A stretch of DNA of 29,071 bases from an uncultured Bacteroidota bacterium (GCA_937900725.1 CALCFP010000400.1:1-29071), one strand, 5' to 3'; counted from the stretch's first letter, positions 1 through 8,684 are shown. A program made the numbers and translations. The notes: a model not told the origin generated them from the sequence alone.

Positions 1-230
1 TTGGCTTGTTTCTTTGTGGCAACGAACAGAATCTTGCGGCCTGCATAAGCAAGCTGCCTCATAATGTCTGCTGCCTCATCTATCTTTACAACAGTTTTGT
101 GCAGGTCGATGATGTGGATTCCGTTTTTCTCCATAAAGATGTATGGAGCCATAGCTGGATTCCATTTTCTTTTCAGGTGGCCAAAGTGTGCACCTGCGTC
201 CAATAATTCTTGAAAATTAACTCTAGACAT
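1..230 (-). CDS. rpsB: 30S ribosomal protein S2, N-terminal part (gene runs off the window)
   Basis: The first 76 residues of ribosomal protein S2, a component of the small ribosomal subunit, are visible. The protein begins MSRVNFQELLDAGAHFGHL, and the AGAHFGH and KWNP segments are typical of S2 N-termini, as is the later IHIIDLHKT. The ATG at 230-228 is the natural family start. It lies 111 bases downstream of rpsI on the same strand, the usual Bacteroidota order rplM-rpsI-rpsB, and so is probably read from the rplM promoter. The gene is cut by the window edge and not by a mutation. Confidence 0.95.
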   Translation of the reverse strand, partial: MSRVNFQELLDAGAHFGHLKRKWNPAMAPYIFMEKNGIHIIDLHKTVVKIDEAADIMRQLAYAGRKILFVATKKQA

Positions 231-341
231 TTTTAAATTTTTTTCGTTTACATTCTTGTTGTAAAAGCAATCGTTAAGTAGTTCTGCGGTTTCAGAAGTC
301 TTAACAATTTAGATACTAAACGATATTCTCGTGCAGCATCA

Positions 342-728
342 TTAACGCTTACTGAACTGGAATCTCTTGCGAGCCTTCTTCTGACCAGGTTTCTTACGCT
401 CAACCTCACGTGGGTCGCGGGTAACAAATCCAGCTGCCTTCAGTGGCTTGCGGTTGTCAGCGTCGAGTTTCATCAGGGCGCGGGTGATTCCAAGACGGCA
501 AGCCTCTGCCTGTCCTTTTACACCGCCACCGTCGATGATGGCCTTAACGTCGAACTTTCCGTTCAATGACAACACGCCGAATGGTTGCATTACAATGTAT
601 TGCAAAGTGTCAACAGGAAAATATTCCTTTATGTCTTTGCCGTTGATTGTTACATTGCCTGCACCTTGGCTCAAGTAAACGCGTGCGATAGCGGACTTTC
701 TACGTCCAACTGCATTAATAACTTCCAT
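342..728 (-). CDS. rpsI: 30S ribosomal protein S9
   Basis: This is a complete 128-residue S9 protein. It starts MEVINAVGRRKSAIARVYL, the conserved GRRK(S/T)A(I/V)ARV signature, and ends in the very basic tail KKPGQKKARKRFQFSKR, which in S9 reaches towards the P-site tRNA. A single base separates its start from the rplM stop, so the two are almost certainly translationally coupled. The length matches the family. Confidence 0.97.
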   Translation of the reverse strand: MEVINAVGRRKSAIARVYLSQGAGNVTINGKDIKEYFPVDTLQYIVMQPFGVLSLNGKFDVKAIIDGGGVKGQAEACRLGITRALMKLDADNRKPLKAAGFVTRDPREVERKKPGQKKARKRFQFSKR

Positions 729-729
729 T

Positions 730-1185
730 TTACTTGATTGAATTTAGGTTAATCAATTCAGGCTTTTGAGCTTCGTGTGGGTGGCTCTCACCTGCATATA
801 CAAAAAGATTGCGGTACAAAGCTGCGCCAAGCTTGTTCTTTGGCAGCATGCCTTTTACTGCTGTTTCTACCATTGCGATTGGGTTCTTGACCATCAATTT
901 CTCTGCAACGATAGTGCGTTGTCCACCTGGATAACCAGTGTAGTGTGTGTACTCTTTACCTGCCCACTTGTTGCCTGTAAGCTGAACTTTGTCAGCGTTG
1001 ATGATGATGACGTTGTCACCGCAGTCAACGTGAGGAGTAAAGTTGGTCTTGTGCTTACCTCTCAATAGGAAGGCAGCACCTGAGGCAAGACGGCCTAAGA
1101 CTTCGTCTTTGGCGTCGATAACAACCCATTTCTTTTCTACGGTTGCCTTGTTTGCCGAGATTGTCTTTAAACTAAGTGTGTCCAC
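730..1185 (-). CDS. rplM: 50S ribosomal protein L13
   Basis: A 151-residue L13, an early-assembly protein of the large subunit. Recognisable segments are KKWVVIDAKDEVLGRLAS near residue 20, the LRGKHKTNFTPHVDCGD block near residue 42, YTHYTGYPGG near residue 80 and the AVKGMLPKNKLG block near residue 108. It is the first gene of the rplM-rpsI-rpsB run. A promoter and a leader hairpin lie 40-90 bases upstream. Confidence 0.97.
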   Translation of the reverse strand: MDTLSLKTISANKATVEKKWVVIDAKDEVLGRLASGAAFLLRGKHKTNFTPHVDCGDNVIIINADKVQLTGNKWAGKEYTHYTGYPGGQRTIVAEKLMVKNPIAMVETAVKGMLPKNKLGAALYRNLFVYAGESHPHEAQKPELINLNSIK

Positions 1186-1221
1186 TCTAATCCTAACTTT
1201 TTAATTAATAAATAAATACTC

Positions 1222-1243
1222 TCCACATTTCCCCAAATGTGGA
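1222..1243 (-). promoter_or_regulatory. 5' leader hairpin of the rplM operon
   Basis: A perfect inverted repeat reads TCCACATTT-CCCC-AAATGTGGA: a 9-bp stem with a 4-base loop. It starts about where the transcript from the promoter at 1247-1276 should begin, so it would sit at the extreme 5' end of the rplM-rpsI-rpsB mRNA. L13 autoregulatory leaders are known in bacteria, and structured r-protein leaders have been proposed in Bacteroidia. Equating this hairpin with one of them is inference. It could also simply protect the 5' end. Confidence 0.5.
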
Positions 1244-1246
1244 CTG

Positions 1247-1276
1247 CAAAAATACAATTTTATATCAAATGCGCAA
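1247..1276 (-). promoter_or_regulatory. Promoter of rplM-rpsI-rpsB (Bacteroidota type)
   Basis: On the minus strand, TTG (1276-1274) is followed after exactly 19 bases by TATTTTTG (1254-1247). This is a full match to the Bacteroidota primary-sigma pattern TTG-N19..21-TAnnTTTG. Start of transcription would fall near 1240, about 55 bases before the rplM ATG. Confidence 0.75.
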
Positions 1277-1280
1277 TCAT

Positions 1281-1302
1281 TATCAACATCATTTTGTTGA
1301 TA
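1281..1302. repeat. Inverted repeat upstream of the rplM promoter
   Basis: TATCAACA-TCATTT-TGTTGATA is a perfect 8-bp inverted repeat with a 6-base loop, ending 5 bases upstream of the rplM -33 element. It also lies 134 bases downstream of the stop of the large secreted-protein gene. There is no T-run on either strand, so it is not a convincing intrinsic terminator. An operator or a weak transcript-end hairpin is possible. The rest of the 1186-1435 gap shows no gene. Confidence 0.35.
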
Positions 1303-1435
1303 TGAGTTTGTTGTTGATTCTTAATGTGTTAATGTCGTGCGTGTTACGTAATTCCATTTGTGCCCGCATTTTTTTGCCTTGAGGAAATGTCATTTTTTGC
1401 TGATGTCGCCTGAAAAACCGATTGCATTTGTGGGG

Positions 1436-4400
1436 CTAATCGTGGTCGATGATGATTTTTTGCGACTTGAATTGTCCGTTGTGGATGATGCGGTAGAAAT
1501 ACACGCCTGAACTGTACCGGCTTATGTTGAAGGCGTGGCTGTTGAATCCTGTGGTGGCCGGCCCGTCGTAGAGAGTGCTGATGAATTCGCCTTTGGAGTC
1601 GAGCAATTCAATCTTGACATCATGGTTGTCAGGTACTATGAAACCTATTTCCAACTTGCTGCTTGCCGGATTCGGTTTTGGGGTGCATGCTGTGAACTCG
1701 TTGTTGTTCAGTATTATGCAGTATTCGTTGTCGGATGGTTCCTCATCAGCAAAACGGCTCGATGGCTGTGCTGACACGCAGATGTATTCCAGTCTTGAAG
1801 GCATGGCTTCGCCAATGTTGGCGCCAAATTGGTATTGCAGTATCTTGTTCTCCTTGATAGTGTCGGATATGGTCTCGCAAATATGATGCCCTATATTGTC
1901 GTGCCATTCTATGTCGATGTCGGCAATGTCGAAGTTGCTACGGTTGGCAACTACTGCCTTCACGCTTATGAAGCCGTTGCTTGTCTCGGCGGATGCCGAC
2001 ACTAGAGTGATGTCGCTGTGCGGGTTGAGGGCCGTCACGGTTCGGGTTGCCGTGTCGGCGCAATTGTCGTTTCTGGCTATGAGTTGCACATTGTAGTCAT
2101 CTTCATAATTATATGTGTGGCAGGCATCGGCCTCGGTTGATTGCTCGCCGTCGCCGAAATGCCAGATGTAGTTGTCGGCTTCCTCGCTGTTGTTGATAAA
2201 TTCAGCCTCGAATGGTACAGGCCCGCGTGTCTGCAAAGTGTGGAACGATGCCGATGGCGTGTTGTGTACGTTGATTGTTGTGTCGAATGAATTGGTGCAT
2301 CCCATGCTGTCGATAATGGTGAGCATGACCTTGTGCTTCCCGTTGGTCGCAAATTGGTGCCTGATATGAGTTCCATTCTCGGCAGGCAAAGTGTCGTCTA
2401 TGTTCCAGATCCACGCTGACGTCTTGCTCCTCGGCTCGTTGTTAGAGCCTGTCAATGTCGATGCCTGCCCATTGCAGATGTCGTTTGCAATGATTGCCGG
2501 CCGTGGTCTTGGTCTTATGTTGATGTCTTTGCTGACTGACGATGTGCAGTTGTTTGCTATCTGATTGGCGGTGAGTGTGATGATATATATACCCGTGTCG
2601 TTGAACGTGGTGGCCGGGCTTCTTTGCGATGAGAACTTTGTGGTGTCCTTTGTCCAGATGTAGTTTGTTGCAAGTCCGAAGGCCACGTTTGTCTTGTTGG
2701 TGAAATATATTGGCGTGTTGATGCAGGCGGGGCTGTAGGGGAAATCGACTTTCGGCCCTTGCTTTACATTTATTGTGCGGTTCAGCGTGTCAGTGCAGCC
2801 ATGGGCTGTGGTTACTGTCAGGCTGACATTTTGCTCGCCGTATGTGTTGTATGTTGTCTGTGGGTTGCGCTCGGTGTATGTGGTGTCGTTCATTGTCCAC
2901 AGCCACGAACTGATGTAACTGTCGGCTGTGACGCTATGATCGGTAAACTGTGTGCTTGTGAAAGAACAGCATTGGGTAGGCGCGAAATCGGCTTTAGGCA
3001 GAGAGTCGATGTGGACAATCTGCTTGAGCACGTTGTTGCAACCGTTTGAACACGTTATGGCAAGTTGCAGACTGTAGTTGCCACTATATTTATATGTATG
3101 TGTAGGGTTTGTAATGTTCGATGTTGTCCCGTCGCCAAAAGTCCACTCATATGTGTTTATGGCGCTGTTGTCGTTGCTGTGCGACTTGTCTGTAAAGTCG
3201 ATGGCCCGTGTTGCGCAAGGCGCACTAAAGGTGAAATCGGGTGTTGGGGCGATGCCTACAACGTTGATGTATGCGCTCTTGCGAGCCTTGCAACCAATAG
3301 AGTCGGTTGTTGTCACTGCGTATGAGCCAGATTCTTTCACTGCTATGTGGTCTGCCGTTGTCCCGTCTGACCAAAGGTATCCAACAGTCTCTTCAAAGCC
3401 TGTCTGCAGGTAGATGTTGTTGCCCACGCAGGCTGGAATGGTGTCGTTGCCAAGCGAGACGCGGTTGACGTACGTATCCACGCTTACGGAAATAGTATCG
3501 CTAGTCCATTCATACCCAGCCGTGTCGGTGATGACGACCCAATATTTGCCTTCCTCGTGTATTTTCAGTGTTTTGTCGGCCGAGCCATCGCTCCACAGGT
3601 AGTAGTAAGGGCCAGAAAGATCAGGGTTCCAGGTAATGGTGTCGCCAAGGCAGATGGTTGTGTCGGAGAACCTTTTTCCGAAAACGACACGGGTCTCAAG
3701 TGTTCTGGTGAATCCGAAAGTGTCAACGACGGTGACAGAATAGAGTCCAGGTTTAGAGAAAGACCTAACGGAATCAGAAGAACCGTCGTTCCACTTGTAT
3801 GATACGAATTGCGGGTCGGAAACGTTGATGGAGACGGAGTCGTAAGCCACGATGAATGGACTCCAATCGAAGTGAGTCGAGTACTTGTCACGAAGGTAGT
3901 TCATTACCATTAAGGAGTCCTTATTATTAAGGTAGTTATTGAAGATGATAATTTCTGCAATTTCGCCATCAAGAGACAAAGATCCATTTGGAGGTGTTGT
4001 GCCATTGGAGTTGTTATATCCACCGATAAGGAAATTGAAAGTACTGTTCATATCAACGGCGTTGGTATTGAACTCGCCAAGTTGGTTGCCGTTGGCAATA
4101 AGTGAGCAGACGGATGAATCGGGGTTGTGGAAAGCTTGTAATACCTTATAATCACCGAAATCCAGAGGCTTGGATAATGTTGAGTTGTTGTAGATAAAAC
4201 AAATATTATTTTCATAAAAGACGGCGTATCTTAAAGAGGAAATCGCCGTCTTGCTTTTAGCCACAAAACAACCATTTTTCTTGTTGCTTTTCCCGACAAT
4301 GAATATAGAAGTTCCGTTAGGTCCTAAGTCGCAAATGTCCCCGCCGTTCAAGTAGTCATTTCCATCGAATACCATTGTTGGATTGCCGTTAAGTGCATTA

Positions 4401-4618
4401 TCAAATAAAGTTGGTTGTGCATCATTTGATGTTTGAATGACATTGAACCCATTTCCGCTCTTGTCATAAAGCGTGTCCACATGGTTGTCGGCTGTAAGAT
4501 GCACACTGTCGGCTGAGAACCAGGCCACAAGTCCGTTGATGCCACGTATCTCGTCAGCCGTCTGTGCATTGACAAACAACGCCAAAAACAAAAAAGCCAG
4601 TGTGAACAGTCTCTTCAT
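1436..4618 (-). CDS. Large secreted multi-domain protein with PKD repeats and T9SS C-terminal sorting domain
   Basis: A 1060-residue exported protein. Residues 1-18 are a signal peptide (MKRLFTLAFLFLALFVNA, then Q). Residues 25-250 look like a LamG/concanavalin-type domain (MVFDGNDYL near 87, DGEIAEIIIFN near 217). Residues 255-455 hold three Ig-like repeats, each with a YxWxDGS/T core (272, 340, 414). Five PKD-like repeats follow at about 460-538, 542-620, 622-705, 706-788 and 790-868; WTFGDG near 493 and WHFGDG near 819 are the clearest. Residues 875-965 resemble a CARDB-type beta domain. Residues 976-1060 form a Por-type sorting domain (PNPASS near 982, YSSGVYFYRI near 1035, final KSQKIIIDHD). 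Such domains send proteins through T9SS to the surface, often attached to A-type LPS. It is probably an adhesin or matrix protein; no catalytic domain was seen. Confidence 0.88.
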   Translation of the reverse strand: MKRLFTLAFLFLALFVNAQTADEIRGINGLVAWFSADSVHLTADNHVDTLYDKSGNGFNVIQTSNDAQPTLFDNALNGNPTMVFDGNDYLNGGDICDLGPNGTSIFIVGKSNKKNGCFVAKSKTAISSLRYAVFYENNICFIYNNSTLSKPLDFGDYKVLQAFHNPDSSVCSLIANGNQLGEFNTNAVDMNSTFNFLIGGYNNSNGTTPPNGSLSLDGEIAEIIIFNNYLNNKDSLMVMNYLRDKYSTHFDWSPFIVAYDSVSINVSDPQFVSYKWNDGSSDSVRSFSKPGLYSVTVVDTFGFTRTLETRVVFGKRFSDTTICLGDTITWNPDLSGPYYYLWSDGSADKTLKIHEEGKYWVVITDTAGYEWTSDTISVSVDTYVNRVSLGNDTIPACVGNNIYLQTGFEETVGYLWSDGTTADHIAVKESGSYAVTTTDSIGCKARKSAYINVVGIAPTPDFTFSAPCATRAIDFTDKSHSNDNSAINTYEWTFGDGTTSNITNPTHTYKYSGNYSLQLAITCSNGCNNVLKQIVHIDSLPKADFAPTQCCSFTSTQFTDHSVTADSYISSWLWTMNDTTYTERNPQTTYNTYGEQNVSLTVTTAHGCTDTLNRTINVKQGPKVDFPYSPACINTPIYFTNKTNVAFGLATNYIWTKDTTKFSSQRSPATTFNDTGIYIITLTANQIANNCTSSVSKDINIRPRPRPAIIANDICNGQASTLTGSNNEPRSKTSAWIWNIDDTLPAENGTHIRHQFATNGKHKVMLTIIDSMGCTNSFDTTINVHNTPSASFHTLQTRGPVPFEAEFINNSEEADNYIWHFGDGEQSTEADACHTYNYEDDYNVQLIARNDNCADTATRTVTALNPHSDITLVSASAETSNGFISVKAVVANRSNFDIADIDIEWHDNIGHHICETISDTIKENKILQYQFGANIGEAMPSRLEYICVSAQPSSRFADEEPSDNEYCIILNNNEFTACTPKPNPASSKLEIGFIVPDNHDVKIELLDSKGEFISTLYDGPATTGFNSHAFNISRYSSGVYFYRIIHNGQFKSQKIIIDHD

Positions 4619-4635
4619 TTGTCCAGTATAAACCC

Positions 4636-4643
4636 CAAAGATA
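4636..4643 (-). promoter_or_regulatory. -7 box of the T9SS cargo gene
   Basis: TATCTTTG on the minus strand matches TAnnTTTG exactly and lies 18 bases before the ATG at 4618. No TTG at the expected -33 distance was found, so only half of the promoter is supported. The leader would be about 10-15 bases. Confidence 0.45.
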
Positions 4644-4690
4644 TATTATTTCGGGGCTTGTGGAGTGAGGTTTTGATATATGCTTGTATT

Positions 4691-4780
4691 TTAACCACGA
4701 ATTACACTAATTGACACGAAACTAACTATGCTTTATAACCACGAATTACACTAATTAGCACGAATGTTTTTTTCGTGGTT
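4691..4780. repeat. REP-like palindromic repeat cluster 1
   Basis: Two forward units, AACCACGAATTACACTAATT followed by (GA/AG)CACGAA, begin near 4693 and 4737. The second ends with an inverted arm, TTCGTGGTT (4772-4780), that pairs with AACCACGAA (4737-4745), so it can fold into a long hairpin. The cluster fills most of the gap between the polysaccharide deacetylase and the T9SS cargo gene and may also end transcription. The same family recurs near 8.5, 10.2, 10.65, 12.9 and 13.3 kb. Confidence 0.85.
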
Positions 4781-4782
4781 GG

Positions 4783-5697
4783 TCAGTTTTTCGCTATTCT
4801 TTGCAGGAAAATGTCCAATAGCCTTATAGTCGCTTGTGACTGTAATTTCGGATGTGAAAGAAAATGTATGTATTGATATTTCTTGTACAGCAATATATAG
4901 AAGCGTAGCAATACGGGATTCAGTAATTCCACACTAATAGGTAGTGTAAACGAAATATAACTCTGCTTCTCTGTGTGTTTCTTATTCATAGGTGCAGATG
5001 AAATACCGTCCCCCATAGGTCTAAAATGGGCCTTATGTTTATTCATTCGATAACACAACGCATTGGCAATCTTCCACAATCCTGATATGGTAATGGCAGT
5101 GATGGGGTATTCCTGTATGTCTTGAGATGAATAAAGTTCCATCTGTTCCGAAATCGGTTTGACAGAACTATAATCTTTTGTTATGCCATATTTTTTTAAA
5201 AATGGTAGCAACGATTCCAATGCATCCAAACATAAACCTCCAGCCCGAAATCCGTCTATGGATTGCTTAACACCCGCATCTGTAAGTATGGAATTGAGTA
5301 TACGAACCGAATCGGCAAATAGCCTGTCTTTTGTCGTATCATCTACATCTTCTATTTTATAGTACCGTGTATTTGAAAGATTCCATTGGTTTTCTGACTC
5401 GTTATACTGAGCATCAAGCCAATGTGGATGAAGATGATGACATAAAATATGCCCTTGTTGTACAATCTGTTTCAATTGACTACGAATATGCCGATAGTCT
5501 CTTTTTATCTGTGAATAGGTGTCTTGTATGCCTTCCATACGGGCAAGATATGTTGTGTCAACAAAGAAGATAGCCTGTTGCTTGTGTTTCGCCAATATGT
5601 CTAGAAGCATATTGGTCGGCTTTATAAGGCAATTATCAATAGTACCTGATTTTGTACCAAGAAATAATTCATAATCGAATGTCAGCAATACACCCAT
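4783..5697 (-). CDS. Polysaccharide deacetylase-like protein (NodB-fold family)
   Basis: A 304-residue protein resembling the deacetylases found in glycan loci. LLTFDYELFLG (4-14) supplies the motif-1 aspartate region, GHILCHHLHPHW (82-93) supplies the metal-binding histidine cluster, and GFRAGG (149-154) resembles motif 3. The expected reaction is removal of acetyl groups from N-acetylated sugars of the glycan or its precursor. The start ATG shares one base with the stop of the upstream FemAB-like gene (TAATG), so translation is coupled. It is the last gene of the polysaccharide run. The exact substrate cannot be read from the sequence. Confidence 0.8.
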   Translation of the reverse strand: MGVLLTFDYELFLGTKSGTIDNCLIKPTNMLLDILAKHKQQAIFFVDTTYLARMEGIQDTYSQIKRDYRHIRSQLKQIVQQGHILCHHLHPHWLDAQYNESENQWNLSNTRYYKIEDVDDTTKDRLFADSVRILNSILTDAGVKQSIDGFRAGGLCLDALESLLPFLKKYGITKDYSSVKPISEQMELYSSQDIQEYPITAITISGLWKIANALCYRMNKHKAHFRPMGDGISSAPMNKKHTEKQSYISFTLPISVELLNPVLLRFYILLYKKYQYIHFLSHPKLQSQATIRLLDIFLQRIAKN

Positions 5698-6704
5698 TAT
5701 TTTGATTTTTTTACTTCCAAACCTTTAAGATTGATAAAAGAACAATCCTTGCCTGTAAGTATGGATTTACAACGCATGGCAAAAGTTATTATATAATATT
5801 TTATGGGATGTATGATTTTTATGAAATGGTAGCCGTATTCAATTTCACCACCTAATTTCAGTTTGAAATTTTGAATTCTTGATAATTTATCATTCTCAGA
5901 TAAATTTAAACGATATCCACCAGGATAATATTTTTCAATGCCTTTATTTTTAAATTTTAAATATGACTGCCAATACAAATATTTATTGGACCCTTTGAAT
6001 CCTGTACTATAGTTATATCCAGAATACAAATAATAGACATTCTTTTTGTCATATAAGAAAAACATTGAAGAGTCTGTTTTATCATTGATTACAGAAATGC
6101 CAATTAATACATTTTCCCATAATATATTCAAATAAGATTTCAAGTAGTTTTTATCTAAATATTCAATATTTTCCCGTTCTCTTGTTTTTTCATAGCATGT
6201 CCAAAACTGATCAATATAGGAGGTGGAAAACATTACTTGTACACCTATCTTTTCTGCTTTTTTTATGTCTCTTCTTGTGTTTTCATTACATTTTTTATAC
6301 AAATCAAATGCTTCATGCTTCAAATTCGTTTGTATAATACCAAATGGATAGATAAAAGAATTTTGGGGAATTGCTTTGAATACAACAATATGACTTGGTG
6401 GAAACATAACATCCACTATGTTCCGCATTTTTAAGAATGTATGAAACTCATCAAGAAATTGTTTTTCTTTCTCTACCGAAAGTCTATTCCCATTTTTATC
6501 TAATGGAGCATACAAGTAATCTCCCTTTCGGAAATAATTCATTGTATAAACTGTAAAGGGAACTACATTTAATTCATCATCAACGCACAACAGATACTGT
6601 TTCTGATGTAATTGTTCCTCTACAGTTTTCCATTTATCCCAAAAGAAAATTGGAAAATCGTCTTGGCAAGAAGTTATTTCGTGTATTGAATTAATGATTT
6701 TCAT
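5697..6704 (-). CDS. FemAB-like / GNAT-fold aminoacyl- or acyltransferase
   Basis: A 335-residue protein of the FemAB-like, acetyltransferase-6 type. The family segment NENTRRDIKKAEKIGVQV lies near residues 138-155. It is followed by a GNAT-like core with SMFFLYDKKNVYYLYSGYN near 212-230 and a terminal YYPGGYRLNLSENDKLSRIQNFKLKLGG block near 260-287, where FemAB relatives have the conserved FK..LGG. Such proteins in glycan loci transfer acyl or aminoacyl groups to amino sugars. It overlaps the hexapeptide acyltransferase by 14 bases and the deacetylase by one, so the three form a decoration module. The donor is unknown. Confidence 0.78.
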   Translation of the reverse strand: MKIINSIHEITSCQDDFPIFFWDKWKTVEEQLHQKQYLLCVDDELNVVPFTVYTMNYFRKGDYLYAPLDKNGNRLSVEKEKQFLDEFHTFLKMRNIVDVMFPPSHIVVFKAIPQNSFIYPFGIIQTNLKHEAFDLYKKCNENTRRDIKKAEKIGVQVMFSTSYIDQFWTCYEKTRERENIEYLDKNYLKSYLNILWENVLIGISVINDKTDSSMFFLYDKKNVYYLYSGYNYSTGFKGSNKYLYWQSYLKFKNKGIEKYYPGGYRLNLSENDKLSRIQNFKLKLGGEIEYGYHFIKIIHPIKYYIITFAMRCKSILTGKDCSFINLKGLEVKKSK

Positions 6705-7251
6705 TATTGTAATACAAACTTTGTAAGTCTGGATATTTTTCTAGCAACGCTTTATCTATAGCTCGTGTATCTCCTATTACTCGTGCTGGCTGTCCTCGCA
6801 AAATAGAATAATCAGGGAATTCACCTTTTACATACGAATATGCAGACACAATACAACCTTTGCCTATCTTTGTGTTTGGCATAATTACAGAATGAGGTCC
6901 TATATATGTATTTTCCCCAATATATACCGAGCCGACAAGTTTTGTTTCTTCAGTTAAAGAAAACCGAATTGAATTATGAGTCGAATGGGTTAAAATGCTT
7001 GTGTGATTTGTTATTTCAACATTATCGCAGATTGTCAAATGTGCATTTTTGCCATCGATATAATTAAAATGACCTATAAAAACATTTTCGCCTATATATA
7101 AATTTTCCCCATCTTGAGAAATGTGCGTCATATTACTAACGCCTGTATGTTTACAAAAAACACCATTTGCATTCATCCAACCGCCAATTATCTCTGGCTG
7201 AATACGCTTTAGAAAAAGATATCTGAATTTTTGTTTTATCCGATGCAACAT
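6691..7251 (-). CDS. Hexapeptide-repeat (LbH) O-acetyltransferase
   Basis: A left-handed beta-helix acyltransferase of about 186 residues. Imperfect hexapeptides such as LYIGENVFIGHFNYIDG, LTICDNVEITNHTSI and VYIGENTYIGPHSVI run through the middle, and the chain ends with the usual YSILRGQPARVIGD cap. Histidines in NHTSILTHSTHN are candidates for the catalytic base. Acetyl-CoA-dependent O-acetylation of a sugar is the normal role. I prefer the ATG at 7251, two bases after the upstream stop (TAATATG); an in-frame ATG at 7275 would add 8 residues but overlap the preceding gene. Confidence 0.85.
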   Translation of the reverse strand: MLHRIKQKFRYLFLKRIQPEIIGGWMNANGVFCKHTGVSNMTHISQDGENLYIGENVFIGHFNYIDGKNAHLTICDNVEITNHTSILTHSTHNSIRFSLTEETKLVGSVYIGENTYIGPHSVIMPNTKIGKGCIVSAYSYVKGEFPDYSILRGQPARVIGDTRAIDKALLEKYPDLQSLYYNNENH

Positions 7252-7252
7252 A

Positions 7253-8503
7253 TTAACATAATATTTTTGAAACAAAGTTAGTATAATTCATTTGGGCTTC
7301 GTAATTGTTTTTCCAAAATTCATATGCCTTTTTTCTATATGCCATTTGTTGTCCTGATGGCGACATCAAATAATTATCTAAAAGCTGGGCTGTAACATTT
7401 ATATCAAAATCCCTTTCTATTAAGAAACCTATATGATTATTAACGGCTTCCGAAGTTCCTCCAACATTAGTTGCAACAACTGGAATGCCCGCTGATAAAG
7501 CCTCCATTATACTTACAGGGATTCCTTCATTATCGCTGACATTTATAAATAAATCTATATGGTTTTGAGCATAGTAATCCAACAAACAATCATTGGAAAC
7601 CATACCTTTTAATTCATATTTTAACTGCGGATACTGTCGTTCTATCGTTTCATAAATCTTTTTCATACACTCCTTGTATCCAGCTCCAAAATGTATCCAC
7701 GTTATATTATTAACTTTCATTTTTGAAAGTATTTCTACTATAAGATGTACTCGTTTCATAGGGTTAATATTACTGCAACTGCAAATCACAAACTCATCGT
7801 TTGTTTTATGTAGCAATGGAGTCCTGTCGTTGAATTTTCCCAATCGTGAAACGACAACTTTTTCAGTCAAGTCTTTATTCAAATATGTCTCAAAAGCCTT
7901 TTTACCTGCGTCGGAAATTGAAATGGTCTTTGTAAGGTTTTCGATAATAAATTTCTTAAATGGCAAATATGGCGGATTGTTTTCTTCCACAAATACATCC
8001 CATCGGTGTGCACGGGCAAAACATTTTATGTTTGGATTTTCCCTGCGTAACAGCGCCAACGCCATTGCCTTGTAATCGTGCCAATATGAATAGAATATGC
8101 AATCTGTAGAGACGTGGCGCACCGCGTCTTTACAATATGTTTCAATGATTTTTTTCAGATTGAATGCCCTATGAACCTCAACAAACAATATCTTGAATGC
8201 CTGCAACCAATATCTCATTGGCAATGTTTTCACAACAAAACAAATTTCTGTCAGCACCATAGGTGTGAACAAGCGCCATATCGATTCCCATTTCTGCGTT
8301 TCCAATTCCGTACGGGAGAATTGCTTTACTTCCATATTTTCGGGCACATATCGATGTAGTTCTGCACCATCTGGTTTTGCAGAGGTGAGTACTAGTATTC
8401 TTTCAAACCTGTCCGCTATCACCCGCATCTCGTCGTCTACAAAAAATTCACGGGCTGAAATAGGGTAGTTGTCGCAAAGGAATATTAATGTTTTGTTGCT
8501 CAT
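7253..8503 (-). CDS. Glycosyltransferase, GT4 type
   Basis: A 416-residue GT-B glycosyltransferase. The C-terminal half has the GT4 signature NVSDNEGIPVSIMEALSAGIPVVATNVGGTSE, with the paired glutamates of the EX7E motif, and FVICSCSNINPMKRVHLIVE starts the nucleotide-binding domain. The N-terminal acceptor domain (IFLCDNYPISAREFFVDDEM) is of the kind seen in O-antigen and capsule loci. It follows a REP-like cluster and is the first gene of a four-gene block (this gene, LbH acetyltransferase, FemAB, deacetylase) with 1-base gaps or overlaps. The sugar it adds cannot be inferred. Confidence 0.88.
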   Translation of the reverse strand: MSNKTLIFLCDNYPISAREFFVDDEMRVIADRFERILVLTSAKPDGAELHRYVPENMEVKQFSRTELETQKWESIWRLFTPMVLTEICFVVKTLPMRYWLQAFKILFVEVHRAFNLKKIIETYCKDAVRHVSTDCIFYSYWHDYKAMALALLRRENPNIKCFARAHRWDVFVEENNPPYLPFKKFIIENLTKTISISDAGKKAFETYLNKDLTEKVVVSRLGKFNDRTPLLHKTNDEFVICSCSNINPMKRVHLIVEILSKMKVNNITWIHFGAGYKECMKKIYETIERQYPQLKYELKGMVSNDCLLDYYAQNHIDLFINVSDNEGIPVSIMEALSAGIPVVATNVGGTSEAVNNHIGFLIERDFDINVTAQLLDNYLMSPSGQQMAYRKKAYEFWKNNYEAQMNYTNFVSKILC

Positions 8504-8506
8504 TTT

Positions 8507-8684
8507 TAACCACTAATTACAACGCTTTATAACCACTAATTACACTAATTTTCACGAAACTTTTACGTTTTATAACCACTAATTACACTAATTTTCACGA
8601 ATGACTTTCATTTAATTAGTGTTAATTCGTGAAATTCGTGGTCACATATAAGATTAGTGTTCCCCACGTGAAATTCGTGGTAAA
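8507..8684. repeat. REP-like palindromic repeat cluster 2
   Basis: This fills the gap between the GT4 gene and the AAA ATPase gene. Forward units AACCACTAATTACA(C) begin near 8508, 8531 and 8574; inverted units (AATTAGTGTTAATTCGTG, AAATTCGTGGT) run from about 8613 to 8681. The unit from 8574 to 8642 is an almost complete palindrome. It is the largest cluster in the window and contains no plausible gene. Confidence 0.85.

Noticed and set aside
766..1068. A 100-codon plus-strand frame opposite rplM
   Set aside because: It is an antisense shadow of a conserved ribosomal gene.
2077..2376. A 99-codon frame overlapping the T9SS cargo gene on the same strand
   Set aside because: It lies wholly inside the 1060-residue protein in another frame, is low-complexity and has no family features.
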